Of a stretch of DNA of 34,181 bases, positions 16,463 through 24,883 are shown in pieces. The first letter of the stretch is position 1; the number at the start of each line of letters is the position of its first letter. The translations under genes and the position numbers were made by a program. Origin of the DNA: CAZMHJ01 sp964566075 (lineage in GTDB: Bacteria; Patescibacteriota; Saccharimonadia; Saccharimonadales; CAIOMD01). The notes beneath the pieces were generated by a model. That model did not search any database and was not told the DNA's origin. It saw only the letters and a program-made list of their open reading frames with translations. The DNA lies in assembly GCA_964566075.1 (NCBI GenBank), contig CAZMHJ010000007.1:1-34181 (forward strand), in the 5' to 3' direction.

Positions 16463-17526
16463 CTAAGACTAATTAAATTGCTTGCTTGGGCGAATTCTTT
16501 TAGTACTACATCGGCATCAGTTGTTGTAATAACAGTTTGGTAATCTTGTAAATACCAGGTGAGTGCTTTACGACGGGCACCATCTAGCTCACTAAAGACA
16601 TCGTCGAGTAGTATGAGAGGCTTTTGCCCTCGAACGTGCTCGAGTATTCGTAACTCTAATAACTTAAGGCTTAGAACGAGCGTACGTGTCTCACCGCGTG
16701 ATGCGGTAATGTCTGCAGGCTGTTCACGAATAAATACTAAAATATCCTCACGATGCGGGCCATACGCTGTAAAACCCCGAAGTAAATCTTTATCAATATT
16801 TTGTTCTAATTTTTTTAGTAGTGATGTTTCATACGTTTCAAGCGGAATATCTGATTGGTATTGTAAAAATACGTTGGTTGGCTCGCCAGCTATCTCACTA
16901 TAAATACCCGCAACTTGATTATTGAGTTCGTTAATGAGTTTTAATCGAGCGGTTACGATTTTGCCCGCCAACTCACTGAGTCGAATGTTCCAGGCAAATA
17001 TCTGTGATTGTATTAAACGAGTATCTTGTTTTAGTAAACGATTTCGTTGTGCGAGTGCCCGCTTATAATGCGTTTTTATCGATGAAAATCCTGGTTCGGT
17101 TTCAGCTAAAATAGCATCAAAAAAATCACGCCGTAACTCCGGGGAACCAGTTAATAACCGCATGTGTTCTGGCTCAAATAAAACTACTGGTACGACATCC
17201 TGGAAATGTAGTCGTTTCTTGGGTGTCTCGTTTAGTTCATAGAGCTTTGTTACATTGTCTGCTTCTCTGGTGAGCTTAACGACTCGTGTACCGTTTGGTG
17301 TCGTACCATCAATCCGAGCCCAATCAAACTCTCGGCCAACAATATCACCATACCCAGCTCTATACGAAGATACACCACTTAATACTAAAAGTGATTCAAG
17401 TAAATTTGTTTTACCACTCGCATTGGGGCCTACCACAATATTAACAGTGGGTGACAACTCAACCGCAAAATCAGTATAAGACCGAAACTGCTGTAATCGC
17501 AGCGCAGTATAGACCGTAGGAATCAT
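16459..17526 (-). CDS. recF: DNA replication/repair protein RecF
   Basis: This 355-residue SMC-like ATPase loads RecA at gapped DNA with RecO/RecR. Walker A GPNASGKT is at residues 33-40, the ABC-type signature ASRGETRTLVLSLKL is at about 278-292, and Walker B LILLDDVFSELD is at about 304-315, followed by the D-loop and a C-terminal TTTD switch. N-terminal RLQQFRSYTDF is typical of RecF. Length is normal (350-375). It follows dnaN by 18 bases in the classic dnaA-dnaN-recF order on the minus strand. Confidence 0.96.
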   Translation of the reverse strand: MIPTVYTALRLQQFRSYTDFAVELSPTVNIVVGPNASGKTNLLESLLVLSGVSSYRAGYGDIVGREFDWARIDGTTPNGTRVVKLTREADNVTKLYELNETPKKRLHFQDVVPVVLFEPEHMRLLTGSPELRRDFFDAILAETEPGFSSIKTHYKRALAQRNRLLKQDTRLIQSQIFAWNIRLSELAGKIVTARLKLINELNNQVAGIYSEIAGEPTNVFLQYQSDIPLETYETSLLKKLEQNIDKDLLRGFTAYGPHREDILVFIREQPADITASRGETRTLVLSLKLLELRILEHVRGQKPLILLDDVFSELDGARRKALTWYLQDYQTVITTTDADVVLKEFAQASNLISLS

Positions 17527-17544
17527 TACACTTATTGTAGCGTG

Positions 17545-18639
17545 TTAGCTTTTAAGTGGCATTACAAGATAGGTGTGATCTGGTGATTCTTTACTTGTAA
17601 GTACACAAGGTTCGAGTTTACCGTTAAAACTAAAGGTTACTTCTTTAGTACCAAGAGCGTTGAGTGCATCAAGCAAATAACGTGAATTTAAGGTTACTTC
17701 GCCACCACCGGTCACTTCAGCAGTTGCACTTGAGGTATTTTCACCTAATTGCGATGCGATTGAAGTAATACTAATCTGTTTACTCTCTTCGTCAACTTTA
17801 ATTGTAATACTACCGGCACTCTCACGAGCAAACAAGCTTGAAACTTTAGTAATAGCTATAAATTCATCACGGCTCACCGTTGCGGTGGTGTTAAATTTAG
17901 CGGGTATTAATTTACGGTAATCAGGATAGGTTGCGTCTATTTGCCTCGTAACAAGCTCAATATCACCAGCCTTAAACAATACTTGCTGACTATCGGCATG
18001 TACCTCGAGTGTTTCTAGATTGTCGGGCAAAATACGAAGTAGTTCTTGTAGTGCTGAAGCTGGTACAAGTAATGAAATATCTTGGGCAGTCTTTATTAGT
18101 TTCTTCTCTGCTAAACGGTAACTATCGGTTGCAGCCGCAAACAAAGAACCGTCCTGTGTTTTTAAAAGTACTCCAGTAAGTACTGGTCGAGTCTCGTCAC
18201 TTGATGCCGCAAACACAACTTGTTGTAAGCCTTTTTTTGCTTCTTTTACTGGTATCGTCCATTGCACCCCTTTAGAAATCTCAGGCACAACAGGGAACTC
18301 GTCAGCAACCACACCATTAATAGTTGAGCGGTATTGATCAGTACTGATATGTAGTTTATGGTCTTCAAGTTCAAGATCAAGTACACCGCTCGGTAAGCTA
18401 GTAATGTATTCTTGCATCAACCGAGCAGGAACAGTAATAGCACCTTCAGACTGAACTTTTGATCCAATCTTTTCAGTAATTGCTATCTCAAGATTTGTAG
18501 CAGAAAGGCTTAGGCGATTATCGCTAGTACGTAGTAGAACATTATTTAAAATAGGTAGTGAGTTCTTACTGGCCATTGCAACACGTGCAACGTTATTTAG
18601 TGCTTTGGCGAGATTTTCTTGTGTGACTTGCAGCTTCAT
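17545..18639 (-). CDS. dnaN: DNA polymerase III beta subunit (sliding clamp)
   Basis: This 364-residue protein consists of three repeated clamp domains, with N-terminal MKLQVTQENLAKALNNVARV and C-terminal DHTYLVMPLKS, the usual clamp ends. The homodimer encircles DNA and tethers the replicative polymerase. A GGAG Shine-Dalgarno motif lies 8 bases before the ATG. It is separated from dnaA by 272 bases carrying DnaA-box-like sites, so its expression may respond to DnaA. Length is standard. Confidence 0.97.
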   Translation of the reverse strand: MKLQVTQENLAKALNNVARVAMASKNSLPILNNVLLRTSDNRLSLSATNLEIAITEKIGSKVQSEGAITVPARLMQEYITSLPSGVLDLELEDHKLHISTDQYRSTINGVVADEFPVVPEISKGVQWTIPVKEAKKGLQQVVFAASSDETRPVLTGVLLKTQDGSLFAAATDSYRLAEKKLIKTAQDISLLVPASALQELLRILPDNLETLEVHADSQQVLFKAGDIELVTRQIDATYPDYRKLIPAKFNTTATVSRDEFIAITKVSSLFARESAGSITIKVDEESKQISITSIASQLGENTSSATAEVTGGGEVTLNSRYLLDALNALGTKEVTFSFNGKLEPCVLTSKESPDHTYLVMPLKS

Positions 18640-18911
18640 ATTACTGTCTCCATTACTTATTTATATATAAGGTAGTTATAGTAGTAGGGCCTGTGGAAGC
18701 GTGTGTATAACCCACTTTAACAGATAAAAATTGTAGAAAATTTGTGTGCAAAACGTTGTGTACGTTTTGTTCAAAATAAGTGTATAAACTTTTAACTGAA
18801 ACAATACGAATCATCATGTGTGTATTGTGTGCAAAACTACCACTACTTATTCGCAGGTTATTACCAAGTTTGTTCGCAACTCGTCCACAGTACCAGAAAA
18901 CAATCTGAAGT
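18640..18911. promoter_or_regulatory. dnaA-dnaN intergenic region with DnaA boxes, a direct repeat and a hairpin
   Basis: The 272-base AT-rich stretch has no credible gene. TGTGTATAA (18702-18710) matches the DnaA-box consensus exactly, and AGTGTATAA (18779-18787) differs by one base. The 13-mer TTGTGTGCAAAAC occurs twice without mismatch (18742-18754 and 18825-18837). CAAAACG and CGTTTTG (18749-18755 and 18763-18769) form a 7-bp hairpin with a 7-base loop, overlapping the first repeat. Likely roles are the dnaN promoter with DnaA or repeat-binding control, or a second part of a bipartite oriC. Confidence 0.6.
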
Positions 18912-20294
18912 TTATGCATAGAGCCGCTCCTTAATTTCTTTAACATGTTCTTTTAATAAGGTGTCAAAATGTAACTCTTTTTCAATCTTCTCAACAGAAT
19001 GAATAGCAGTTGTGTGATCTTTGCGCCCTAGTTCATGCGCAATTTTAGGGAAACTAAGATGCAACTCGCTTCTTAGTAGATACATCGCAACCTGACGAGG
19101 TACTACAATATCTTTATCTCGTTTTGCACTTAAAATTTCATCAACACTCAACTGAAAATGCTTAGCGGTCTTTTCGACAATTTGTCGTGCATTCATATGC
19201 TTTGGTCGGGAACGATGCGTACCAAATAAACCAGTTGCAATTGATAAATCTGGCTGAAGGCCACGCATTTCACAAAAGGCAAGTAGTTGGTTTAAGGCAC
19301 CCTCAAGCTCGCGAATATTTGACTGAACCTGATTAGCAAGGTACTCAACAACCGTCTGGTCTAACACTACACCGTGTTGATTTGCTTTATTTTGCAGGAT
19401 TGCACAACGAGTTTCAAAGTCAGGTGCACCGATATCAACAATCATCCCCCATTCAAACCGACTTCTTAATCGTTCTTCAAGTGTAGGGATTGATTTTGGT
19501 GGTTTATCACTACTAATAATAATTTGCTTATTTGCTTGGTGTAGTGCATTAAAGGTGTGGAAGAATTCTTCTTGAGTCTTTTCTTTACCTGCGATAAACT
19601 GCATATCATCAACAATAAGTACATCCGCACTACGATAGTGACCTGCAAAATCAGTAATTTTCTTATAACGGATTGCATCTAAAAACTCTTGCACAAACTG
19701 TTCACTCGTAGCGTATACAACATGGGCATCTTTATTATTTGCTAGTATGGCATTACCAACCGCTTGAATAAGATGAGTTTTACCAAGTCCGACCCCACCA
19801 TACACAAATAATGGATTGTATTTTGTACCAGGACTTTGAGCGATTGCTTGGCAAGCAGCATAAGCGAGCTCATTACCAGAACCAACTATGAAAGTATCAA
19901 ACGTATACCGTTCGTTCAGGCCCTGCCTATATGAATGGGTGACTGACGGTGCACCATTACCAATCATCTGGCGGGTTTCTTGTGATTCAAGTGGCTGCGA
20001 TAAAATCACCACTTCGGTGTTATCAGTAGTTTGCTTAGTCGGTGCTACTCCAGAATGGATTTTAAATTCTACCTCTGTGTTAGCGACACCATTTTTTTCA
20101 AGTAACTCAACAATCATTGACTTATACTTTGATTCAAGTTGTTGTTTAGCAAAGATGTTTGGTACTCCAACTACGAGTAACTCCTCGTTACGTCGAAGCA
20201 CACGGGTGTTCTTAAACCAGGTAATATAGCTACCACGAGAAACAGTAAGCTCAATCTCACCAAGAACTGTCTGCCAGAGCGTATCGTCCCCCAT
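18912..20294 (-). CDS. dnaA: Chromosomal replication initiator DnaA
   Basis: This 460-residue AAA+ initiator has domain I at 1-80 (MGDDTLWQTVLGEIE) and a linker at 80-125. The ATPase domain has Walker A GGVGLGKTH (166-174), Walker B LIVDDMQF (226-233) and sensor regions. The C-terminal DNA-binding domain carries the DnaA signature GRKDHTTAIHSVEKI (about 425-440). It binds DnaA boxes and melts oriC. An AAGGGAGGT Shine-Dalgarno-like motif (20307-20315) lies 13 bases from the ATG, farther than ideal. Either spacing is loose or an upstream non-ATG codon is used. The leader contains a long inverted repeat (20318-20328 with 20365-20373). Confidence 0.97.
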   Translation of the reverse strand: MGDDTLWQTVLGEIELTVSRGSYITWFKNTRVLRRNEELLVVGVPNIFAKQQLESKYKSMIVELLEKNGVANTEVEFKIHSGVAPTKQTTDNTEVVILSQPLESQETRQMIGNGAPSVTHSYRQGLNERYTFDTFIVGSGNELAYAACQAIAQSPGTKYNPLFVYGGVGLGKTHLIQAVGNAILANNKDAHVVYATSEQFVQEFLDAIRYKKITDFAGHYRSADVLIVDDMQFIAGKEKTQEEFFHTFNALHQANKQIIISSDKPPKSIPTLEERLRSRFEWGMIVDIGAPDFETRCAILQNKANQHGVVLDQTVVEYLANQVQSNIRELEGALNQLLAFCEMRGLQPDLSIATGLFGTHRSRPKHMNARQIVEKTAKHFQLSVDEILSAKRDKDIVVPRQVAMYLLRSELHLSFPKIAHELGRKDHTTAIHSVEKIEKELHFDTLLKEHVKEIKERLYA

Positions 20295-20619
20295 AACCGA
20301 AATAAGACCTCCCTTATACCTCTTTTGTTGTCGATATTTCGCGTAAAAGCGTTACTTAAACTATACAAGAGGTGGCGTAAGTTTTCCACAGGTTTTTTGA
20401 AATTTTAGCCGATTTGTATTAAAACATCCCTAAACGGGGGTGTATTTATACACAGCGGGAAATTGTATCTGTAAAGTAGTGGATAACCTGTGTGGATATG
20501 TGGACAAAAACCATATATTGGGTAATAAATTCAGTATTTTTTACAATCAATGATAAAACATATAAACCGCCCACGCTTGTAACTCACGACCTCTTATGTT
20601 AGACTATTCAGCTGAAGTT
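20295..20619. other. Probable chromosomal replication origin (oriC)
   Basis: The 325-base gap between divergent dnaA and rpmH holds a cluster of DnaA-box matches: TTTTCCACA (20382-20390, one mismatch), TTATACACA (20446-20454, perfect), AGTGGATAA (20478-20486, one mismatch), TGTGGATAT (20491-20499, one mismatch) and TGTGGACAA (20499-20507, one mismatch, sharing a base with the previous). An AT-rich stretch at about 20510-20568 next to the boxes is a candidate unwinding element. Genes leave the region in both directions, as expected at an origin. Confidence 0.82.
20577..20605 (+). promoter_or_regulatory. Promoter for rpmH and following genes
   Basis: TTGTAA (20577-20582), 17-base spacer, TAGACT (20600-20605), with a TG one base upstream of the -10 (TGTTAGACT, extended -10 type). 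The start site would be near 20612, a few bases before the rpmH ATG at 20620. Confidence 0.5.
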
Positions 20620-20757
20620 ATGCCTAAACGAACCTATCAACCAAAGAAGCGCAGCCGCAGCCGAGAACATGGCTTTTTAAAGCGTATGTCTAGCCGTGCT
20701 GGCAAACTCGTATTAAAGCGTCGTCGCCAAAAAGGCCGCACACGTCTTTCTGCGTAA
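20620..20757 (+). CDS. rpmH: 50S ribosomal protein L34
   Basis: This 45-residue, very basic protein reads MPKRTYQPKKRSRSREHGFL at its start and continues with the L34 core (KRMSSRAGKLVLKRRRQKGR), ending LSA. An in-frame ATG 24 bases upstream (20596) would add eight residues unlike L34, so the start at 20620 is chosen. It is the first gene to the right of oriC, the usual bacterial position before rnpA. Confidence 0.97.
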   Translation: MPKRTYQPKKRSRSREHGFLKRMSSRAGKLVLKRRRQKGRTRLSA

Positions 20758-20810
20758 ACTCCTAGTTTTCTATTACAATAAGTAGTATCAGCAAAAACTA
20801 AGGGTATTTT

Positions 20811-21167
20811 GTGTTAGCAAAAAAACATCGATTCCATGGCCACAGCAGCTTAAATTACACCTATCGCAGGGGCGAGACATCACGTAGCCCATACTGTGCG
20901 ATTCGCTATACCAAAGGTAAGTTAGACGAATATCGTGTAGCGGTTGTAGTTAGCAAAAAAGTTGCTAAGGCTGCACCAAAACGAAACCGAATTAGGCGTC
21001 GTGTATACGAAGTCGTTCGATTACTTGCGCCTAAATATCTTGTCAACGAAGACGTTGTGATTACCATTTTTGATGACCGGTTTGTAAATTTACCATACGA
21101 TGAACTAGTTAGTTCGATTGAACGCCAACTCGACCAGATTGCCGAGCACCGCCAAAAAAGTAGCTAA
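20811..21167 (+). CDS. rnpA: Ribonuclease P protein component
   Basis: This 118-residue basic protein is the cofactor of the RNase P RNA, which trims the 5' end of tRNA precursors. It has the RNR signature KAAPKRNRIRRRVYEVVR (about 45-62) and the usual N-terminal RFHG aromatic patch. The start is GTG with AAGGG 6 bases upstream. That motif falls in the 3' arm of an imperfect inverted repeat (CCTAGTTTT 20761-20769 with AAAACTAAGG 20794-20803), so the RBS may be partly hidden. It lies 53 bases after rpmH. Confidence 0.96.
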   Translation: MLAKKHRFHGHSSLNYTYRRGETSRSPYCAIRYTKGKLDEYRVAVVVSKKVAKAAPKRNRIRRRVYEVVRLLAPKYLVNEDVVITIFDDRFVNLPYDELVSSIERQLDQIAEHRQKSS

Positions 21168-21213
21168 TCAGTTCGACAGAGTACCGCCAACTGAGGTACA
21201 CTAGTAGCTAAGT

Positions 21214-22152
21214 ATGTTTCATTTTATCGGACAGGTCTTTAATGCGCTTATCGCGCGACCAATTTTTAATCTGTTAATTATTATTATTGCCTTGCTACCA
21301 GGTCATAACCTTGGCGTAGCGATTATTATCTTTACCTTTATTGTGCGTATGGCGATGTACCCACTGCTTAAAAAGCAGTTACATCACGCCACTGCAATGC
21401 GTAAATTACAGCCAGAGCTCAAACGAATTAAAAAAGAGGCGGCTGGTGATAGGCAAAAAGAAGCCGCGCTTATGCAAGAGCTCTATAAAGAAAAAGAAAT
21501 TAATCCTTTTGGATCACTATGGATTATTTTAGTTCAATTACCGATACTTATTGGGCTTTACCAATCGATTTCTAAGCTGATTAAAACACCGGAAATTATT
21601 TTTACCTACTCATATTCGTGGGTGCAAAACTTACCGTATATGAAGTCTTTGGTAGGCAACGCTCACACCCTTAACGAAACACTCCTCGGTGCGGTAGATC
21701 TTACAAGGCATGCATTTGAAAAGACAGGTATTTACTGGCCGGCTATGATTTTAGTAGTAGCTAGTGTGATTGTGCAGTATTTCCAGAGCCGCCAACTGCT
21801 TATGCAAGATAAAAGTGCTCGAAGTTTGCGCCAAATTTTTAAAGATACCGCCTCTGGTAAAGAAGTAGATCAAGCAGAAGTACAAGCCGCAACAAGCCGT
21901 TTTACACTTATCTTTATTCCATTCATGCTCTTCATTGTCTCTGTAAGCTTACCAGCAGCCTTATCACTGTATTGGATGGTTGGTGGTCTTATCGCCCTCG
22001 CTCAACAAACCTACATCCTTAAAAAAGATGTAGAAGAAATGGAAGCAAGTGTCGATTCACTGCCTGTAGAAGCAGAAATTATTTCGAATCCTCAATCAAA
22101 ACCAAAAAAGAAAGCCTCTAAAAAACGTAAAAACGTTAAGAAACGGAGGTAA
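21214..22152 (+). CDS. yidC: YidC/Oxa1-family membrane protein insertase
   Basis: This 312-residue protein inserts membrane proteins alone or with SecYEG. It is the short Gram-positive/Oxa1 form without the large periplasmic domain. It has five hydrophobic segments (about 18-45, 95-115, 165-188, 230-248 and 250-270), the conserved groove Arg45 in FIVRMAMYPLLKKQ, a cytosolic hairpin rich in charged residues (about 60-95) and a Lys-rich C-terminal tail (KPKKKASKKRKNVKKRR) that may touch the ribosome. It sits between rnpA and khpB. The usual small yidD gene is absent between rnpA and yidC. Confidence 0.95.
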   Translation: MFHFIGQVFNALIARPIFNLLIIIIALLPGHNLGVAIIIFTFIVRMAMYPLLKKQLHHATAMRKLQPELKRIKKEAAGDRQKEAALMQELYKEKEINPFGSLWIILVQLPILIGLYQSISKLIKTPEIIFTYSYSWVQNLPYMKSLVGNAHTLNETLLGAVDLTRHAFEKTGIYWPAMILVVASVIVQYFQSRQLLMQDKSARSLRQIFKDTASGKEVDQAEVQAATSRFTLIFIPFMLFIVSVSLPAALSLYWMVGGLIALAQQTYILKKDVEEMEASVDSLPVEAEIISNPQSKPKKKASKKRKNVKKRR

Positions 22153-22155
22153 ATT

Positions 22156-22647
22156 ATGGACGAGCAAATGGAATTATCAATTCAGTTTGCAAAGAAATAT
22201 CTAGAAGACCTGCTATCGTTTTTTGGTCTTAATACAGAGGTCCACGTTACGAGTGAAGAGGATGTTATTGAGTTATCAGTACCTTCGACACACATGAATG
22301 GCTTTTTGATTGGACAACACGGCGATACTATTCGCTCTTTGCAATACATGGTTAGCACGGCACTTAAAAATAATGGCTACGAATATAGCCGCGTTAACGT
22401 AGATATTGCAGACTATAAAAAGGCACGTCAAGATCGTTTAGCAGAGCAAGTACTCGTATGGGTAGAAAAGGTCAAAGCAAGTGGCAAGCCAATGCCACTC
22501 AAACCAATGAACCCTGCCGATAGGCGAGTGGTACATAAGGTCGCGAGTGAGTATGGCCTTACTACTGAGTCAGAGGGTGAAGGACGCGACCGACATGTCG
22601 TACTAACACCCGTAAATGATACCGAAGTAACAGAAGACGAAGAATAG
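22156..22647 (+). CDS. khpB: RNA-binding protein KhpB/Jag (KH and R3H domains)
   Basis: This 163-residue protein has a KH domain (about 28-90, GxxG-type loop IGQHGDTIRSLQ) and an R3H domain (about 100-155, with NPADRRVVHKVASEYG). The N-terminal Jag domain present in many homologues is missing; only about 25 residues precede the KH fold. It probably binds mRNAs or sRNAs and affects cell-envelope growth, as in Firmicutes. A strong GGAGG motif lies 7 bases before the ATG and overlaps the yidC end region. It ends in an acidic tail. Confidence 0.93.
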   Translation: MDEQMELSIQFAKKYLEDLLSFFGLNTEVHVTSEEDVIELSVPSTHMNGFLIGQHGDTIRSLQYMVSTALKNNGYEYSRVNVDIADYKKARQDRLAEQVLVWVEKVKASGKPMPLKPMNPADRRVVHKVASEYGLTTESEGEGRDRHVVLTPVNDTEVTEDEE

Positions 22648-23095
22648 TTAGTCTGTGTAGTGATAGCTATTTAGTATAGCTTTCGCTTCTATTGAGTCTT
22701 TAGGGTTATATGTATGATTCATCGTTCCAAAAGCAACTCCGTAATCGGGGTTGTTTTTACTATTGAATACGAAATACAGCAAACACTCGTTGGTTTTACC
22801 AATCTTAATTGACGAATTTGAGCTTAAGCCAATATCAGTTGGTGATGTGCCCGTACCAATATGCGCCTCGACAACCCTAACACTAGCGATGCCAGTGCTG
22901 GTTGCGACCGTATCATAGGTAATAACAGTATCTGGGGTTGGATCACAATTNNNNNNNNNNNNNNNNNNNNNNNNNNNNNNNNNNNNNNNNNNNNNNNNNN
23001 NNNNNNNNNNNNNNNNNNNNNNNNNNNNNNNNNNNNNNNNNNNNNNNNNNAAGTATCAACACACTTTTTTTGATAGCACCTACTTGATTAATCAT
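22648..23095 (-). CDS. Unknown exported protein interrupted by the assembly gap
   Basis: On the minus strand the frame from 22950 down to the TAA at 22648-22650 is open for 100 codons. It begins NCDPTPDTVITYDTVATSTG and ends AILNSYHYTD. On the other side of the Ns, an ATG at 23093-23095 with GAGG 6 bases upstream opens MINQVGAIKKSVLIL, which looks like the start of a signal peptide. The two pieces fit one exported protein of about 115 residues plus the unseen part. The frames do not match across exactly 100 Ns, but that length is a placeholder. The 22648 stop abuts the khpB stop on the other strand. No family is recognised. Confidence 0.65.
22951..23050. other. Assembly gap (100 N)
   Basis: Exactly 100 Ns, the usual placeholder for a gap of unknown size. 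It falls inside the gene described at 22648-23095. The contig order to the right of this point therefore rests on scaffolding. Confidence 0.99.
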
Positions 23096-23150
23096 AAGTA
23101 ACCTCAGTTATTAGTCTGAGCATAGAAGTGGTTGCCTATAAAAGCAATAC

Positions 23151-23705
23151 TTATCGGTGATGCTTTTTGTTCTTTTTCTTCTTGGTGGTTTTTTTGCTTT
23201 TTACTTTTGTATCTGTTGTAGCACTTGCAGTCTTGCTTTTTTTAGCCGATTTCTTAGGAGCTTCTGACTTTACTTCTTTTAGTAGAGCGTTAGCTTTTTG
23301 GTTAGTAGCTTTAGTACTTCGCTTACTGTAAAAATAGGCGACAATAAGTGCGCCGGCGGTCGCAAAAAAGATAACTGTTAACCATAATTTTGCAGAGTTA
23401 TTGTTTGCTGTGGTCGTACCACTATTTGCAGGTGCGCCATCTACGGTTAAGTTACCGTTGTTTTCTTGGCGTAAAATACTTGCACTACCAGCAGCGGTAT
23501 TTGCGGCGCTGTTGTCACTCTGTTGAAACTTAGATGCTGCGTCTTGAAATCGCGATGCGCTACTTGCGTTTGTAATATCAGAATTCGTGCTTGTAGACTG
23601 TGCTGCTTCTTGAGCAACAGCAGGTACGGTTGAAATGATTGCGCTACCCAGAAGTGCGGTCACACCAACAATCAGCCAGCGGAAAAACAAAAACACCTTA
23701 CGCAT
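23151..23705 (-). CDS. Exported membrane protein with Lys-rich cytosolic tail, unknown function
   Basis: The chosen ATG at 23705 gives 184 residues beginning MRKVFLFFRWLIVG. The frame extends to a TTG at 23738, but that start would place non-hydrophobic residues before the signal peptide. There is a signal peptide (about 1-31, ending AVAQE), a Ser/Asn/Ala/Gln-rich extracellular stretch (about 32-105), one membrane helix (about 107-127) and a very basic C-terminal tail with repeated KK/KSKK runs, probably cytosolic. The composition is like a surface stalk or anchor. It follows a glycosyltransferase gene by 42 bases on the same strand. Confidence 0.75.
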   Translation of the reverse strand: MRKVFLFFRWLIVGVTALLGSAIISTVPAVAQEAAQSTSTNSDITNASSASRFQDAASKFQQSDNSAANTAAGSASILRQENNGNLTVDGAPANSGTTTANNNSAKLWLTVIFFATAGALIVAYFYSKRSTKATNQKANALLKEVKSEAPKKSAKKSKTASATTDTKVKSKKTTKKKKNKKHHR

Positions 23706-23747
23706 AAACTTAGGGTAATTATGGAGCAATGCATCCAAAAATACTAG

Positions 23748-24851
23748 CTATTTTTTATTGCTTAATACTTGGTTATACACAGCTAGCGTTTGTTCTGCCA
23801 TGCGTTGCCAGCTAAATGACTTAGCACGTTCACGTCCGCGGCGAATCAACTTATTTCTAAGCTCAGTGTTAACTAATACTTCATCAATACTGCGAGCAAT
23901 GTCATGCACATCTAGCGGATTACAATACCAGGCGGCATCGTCGTAAATTTCAGGTAGGCAAGTGGCGTCGCTACTTACCACCGGTGCACGGTGCAACATT
24001 GCTTCAAGCCCCGGTAAGCCAAATCCTTCGCTTAGGCTCGGGAACACATATGCCTTACAACCCCTAAATAGCCACTTTAAGGTGCCTTCACTCACAAAGC
24101 CGGTAAAGATTACAGAATCATTAACACCAAGGCGCTTAGCCTCGTCTACGTAGCTGTCGTACACCGAGTCTTTTCGGCCACCAAGCACCAGCAGTAAATC
24201 CTCATGTGTTTTTTTAAGGATTGCAAAGGCTTCTAGTAGGCGACTGAGGTTTTTGTGTGGTTGTGGGCGTCCAACGTAAAACAAATACGGTTTGCTCTGC
24301 AACTCTTTTATTGGCTCTATCGGGTCGCTTATTTCATCGGCTGCTTCATAGGTAACTACAAACTTTTTTGGGTTTACTTTTGCATAGCTCACCACATCAT
24401 TTTTTACAAATTCACTAGGGGTAATAATAAATTTACTTTTACGTGGTACGTACCAGTTAACAAAGCCATATACTCGTTGTTTTACCCAATATACTAAGGG
24501 GTTCTTAGCAGGGTTACGAAAGCGCAGGGTCGTAAGATCGTGCATTGTGGTAACTTTCTTGCCACGATACAAAATAGGTTGTTGCACCATGGTAAAGTGC
24601 ACTAAATCAGGGTTCAGTTTTTTAAGCTGGCGTTTAAACGCAAATTGTTCGGCAAACGTGAATTCTTTATGCGGGCATTCTATCTTGGTAAAATTTTCGG
24701 CTGTTGGTTCCCACGTTTTAAAATCAGCAGGTTTTAATAACACCGCGTATTGGTTTACGTGGTCTATTTTTTGCAAATAATGTAGTAACCGTTCAACGTA
24801 ACGGCCAGTACTGGTACTAATCTCTCTCGCGTCAATCGCGATTTTTGCCAT
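23748..24851 (-). CDS. GT4-family glycosyltransferase
   Basis: This 367-residue GT-B enzyme transfers a sugar from a nucleotide-sugar donor. The N-terminal domain starts MAKIAIDAREISTSTGRYVE. The donor-site region has VGRPQPHKNLSRLLEA (about 192-207) and the E-x7-E motif within SLSEGFGLPGLEAM (about 274-287). Acceptor and donor sugars cannot be read from sequence. A TACAAT hexamer (24858-24863 read on the minus strand) lies 6 bases before the ATG without an SD motif, suggesting a leaderless transcript, although the upstream gene is only 32 bases away. Confidence 0.92.
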   Translation of the reverse strand: MAKIAIDAREISTSTGRYVERLLHYLQKIDHVNQYAVLLKPADFKTWEPTAENFTKIECPHKEFTFAEQFAFKRQLKKLNPDLVHFTMVQQPILYRGKKVTTMHDLTTLRFRNPAKNPLVYWVKQRVYGFVNWYVPRKSKFIITPSEFVKNDVVSYAKVNPKKFVVTYEAADEISDPIEPIKELQSKPYLFYVGRPQPHKNLSRLLEAFAILKKTHEDLLLVLGGRKDSVYDSYVDEAKRLGVNDSVIFTGFVSEGTLKWLFRGCKAYVFPSLSEGFGLPGLEAMLHRAPVVSSDATCLPEIYDDAAWYCNPLDVHDIARSIDEVLVNTELRNKLIRRGRERAKSFSWQRMAEQTLAVYNQVLSNKK

Positions 24852-24883
24852 TACTTAATTGTACCTCAACAGGGGTAAATAGC

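Noticed and set aside
18653..18946. 97-codon minus-strand ORF between dnaA and dnaN
   Set aside because: It overlaps the dnaA end in another frame, has no SD motif, and runs through the DnaA-box and repeat region. Its composition is that of a random AT-rich frame.
20171..20389. 72-codon minus-strand ORF overlapping the dnaA start and oriC
   Set aside because: Out of frame with dnaA and crossing a DnaA box and the dnaA leader; no family resemblance.
22861..23073. 70-codon plus-strand ORF running through the assembly gap
   Set aside because: Half of it is unknown residues, and the minus strand holds a better open frame on both sides.
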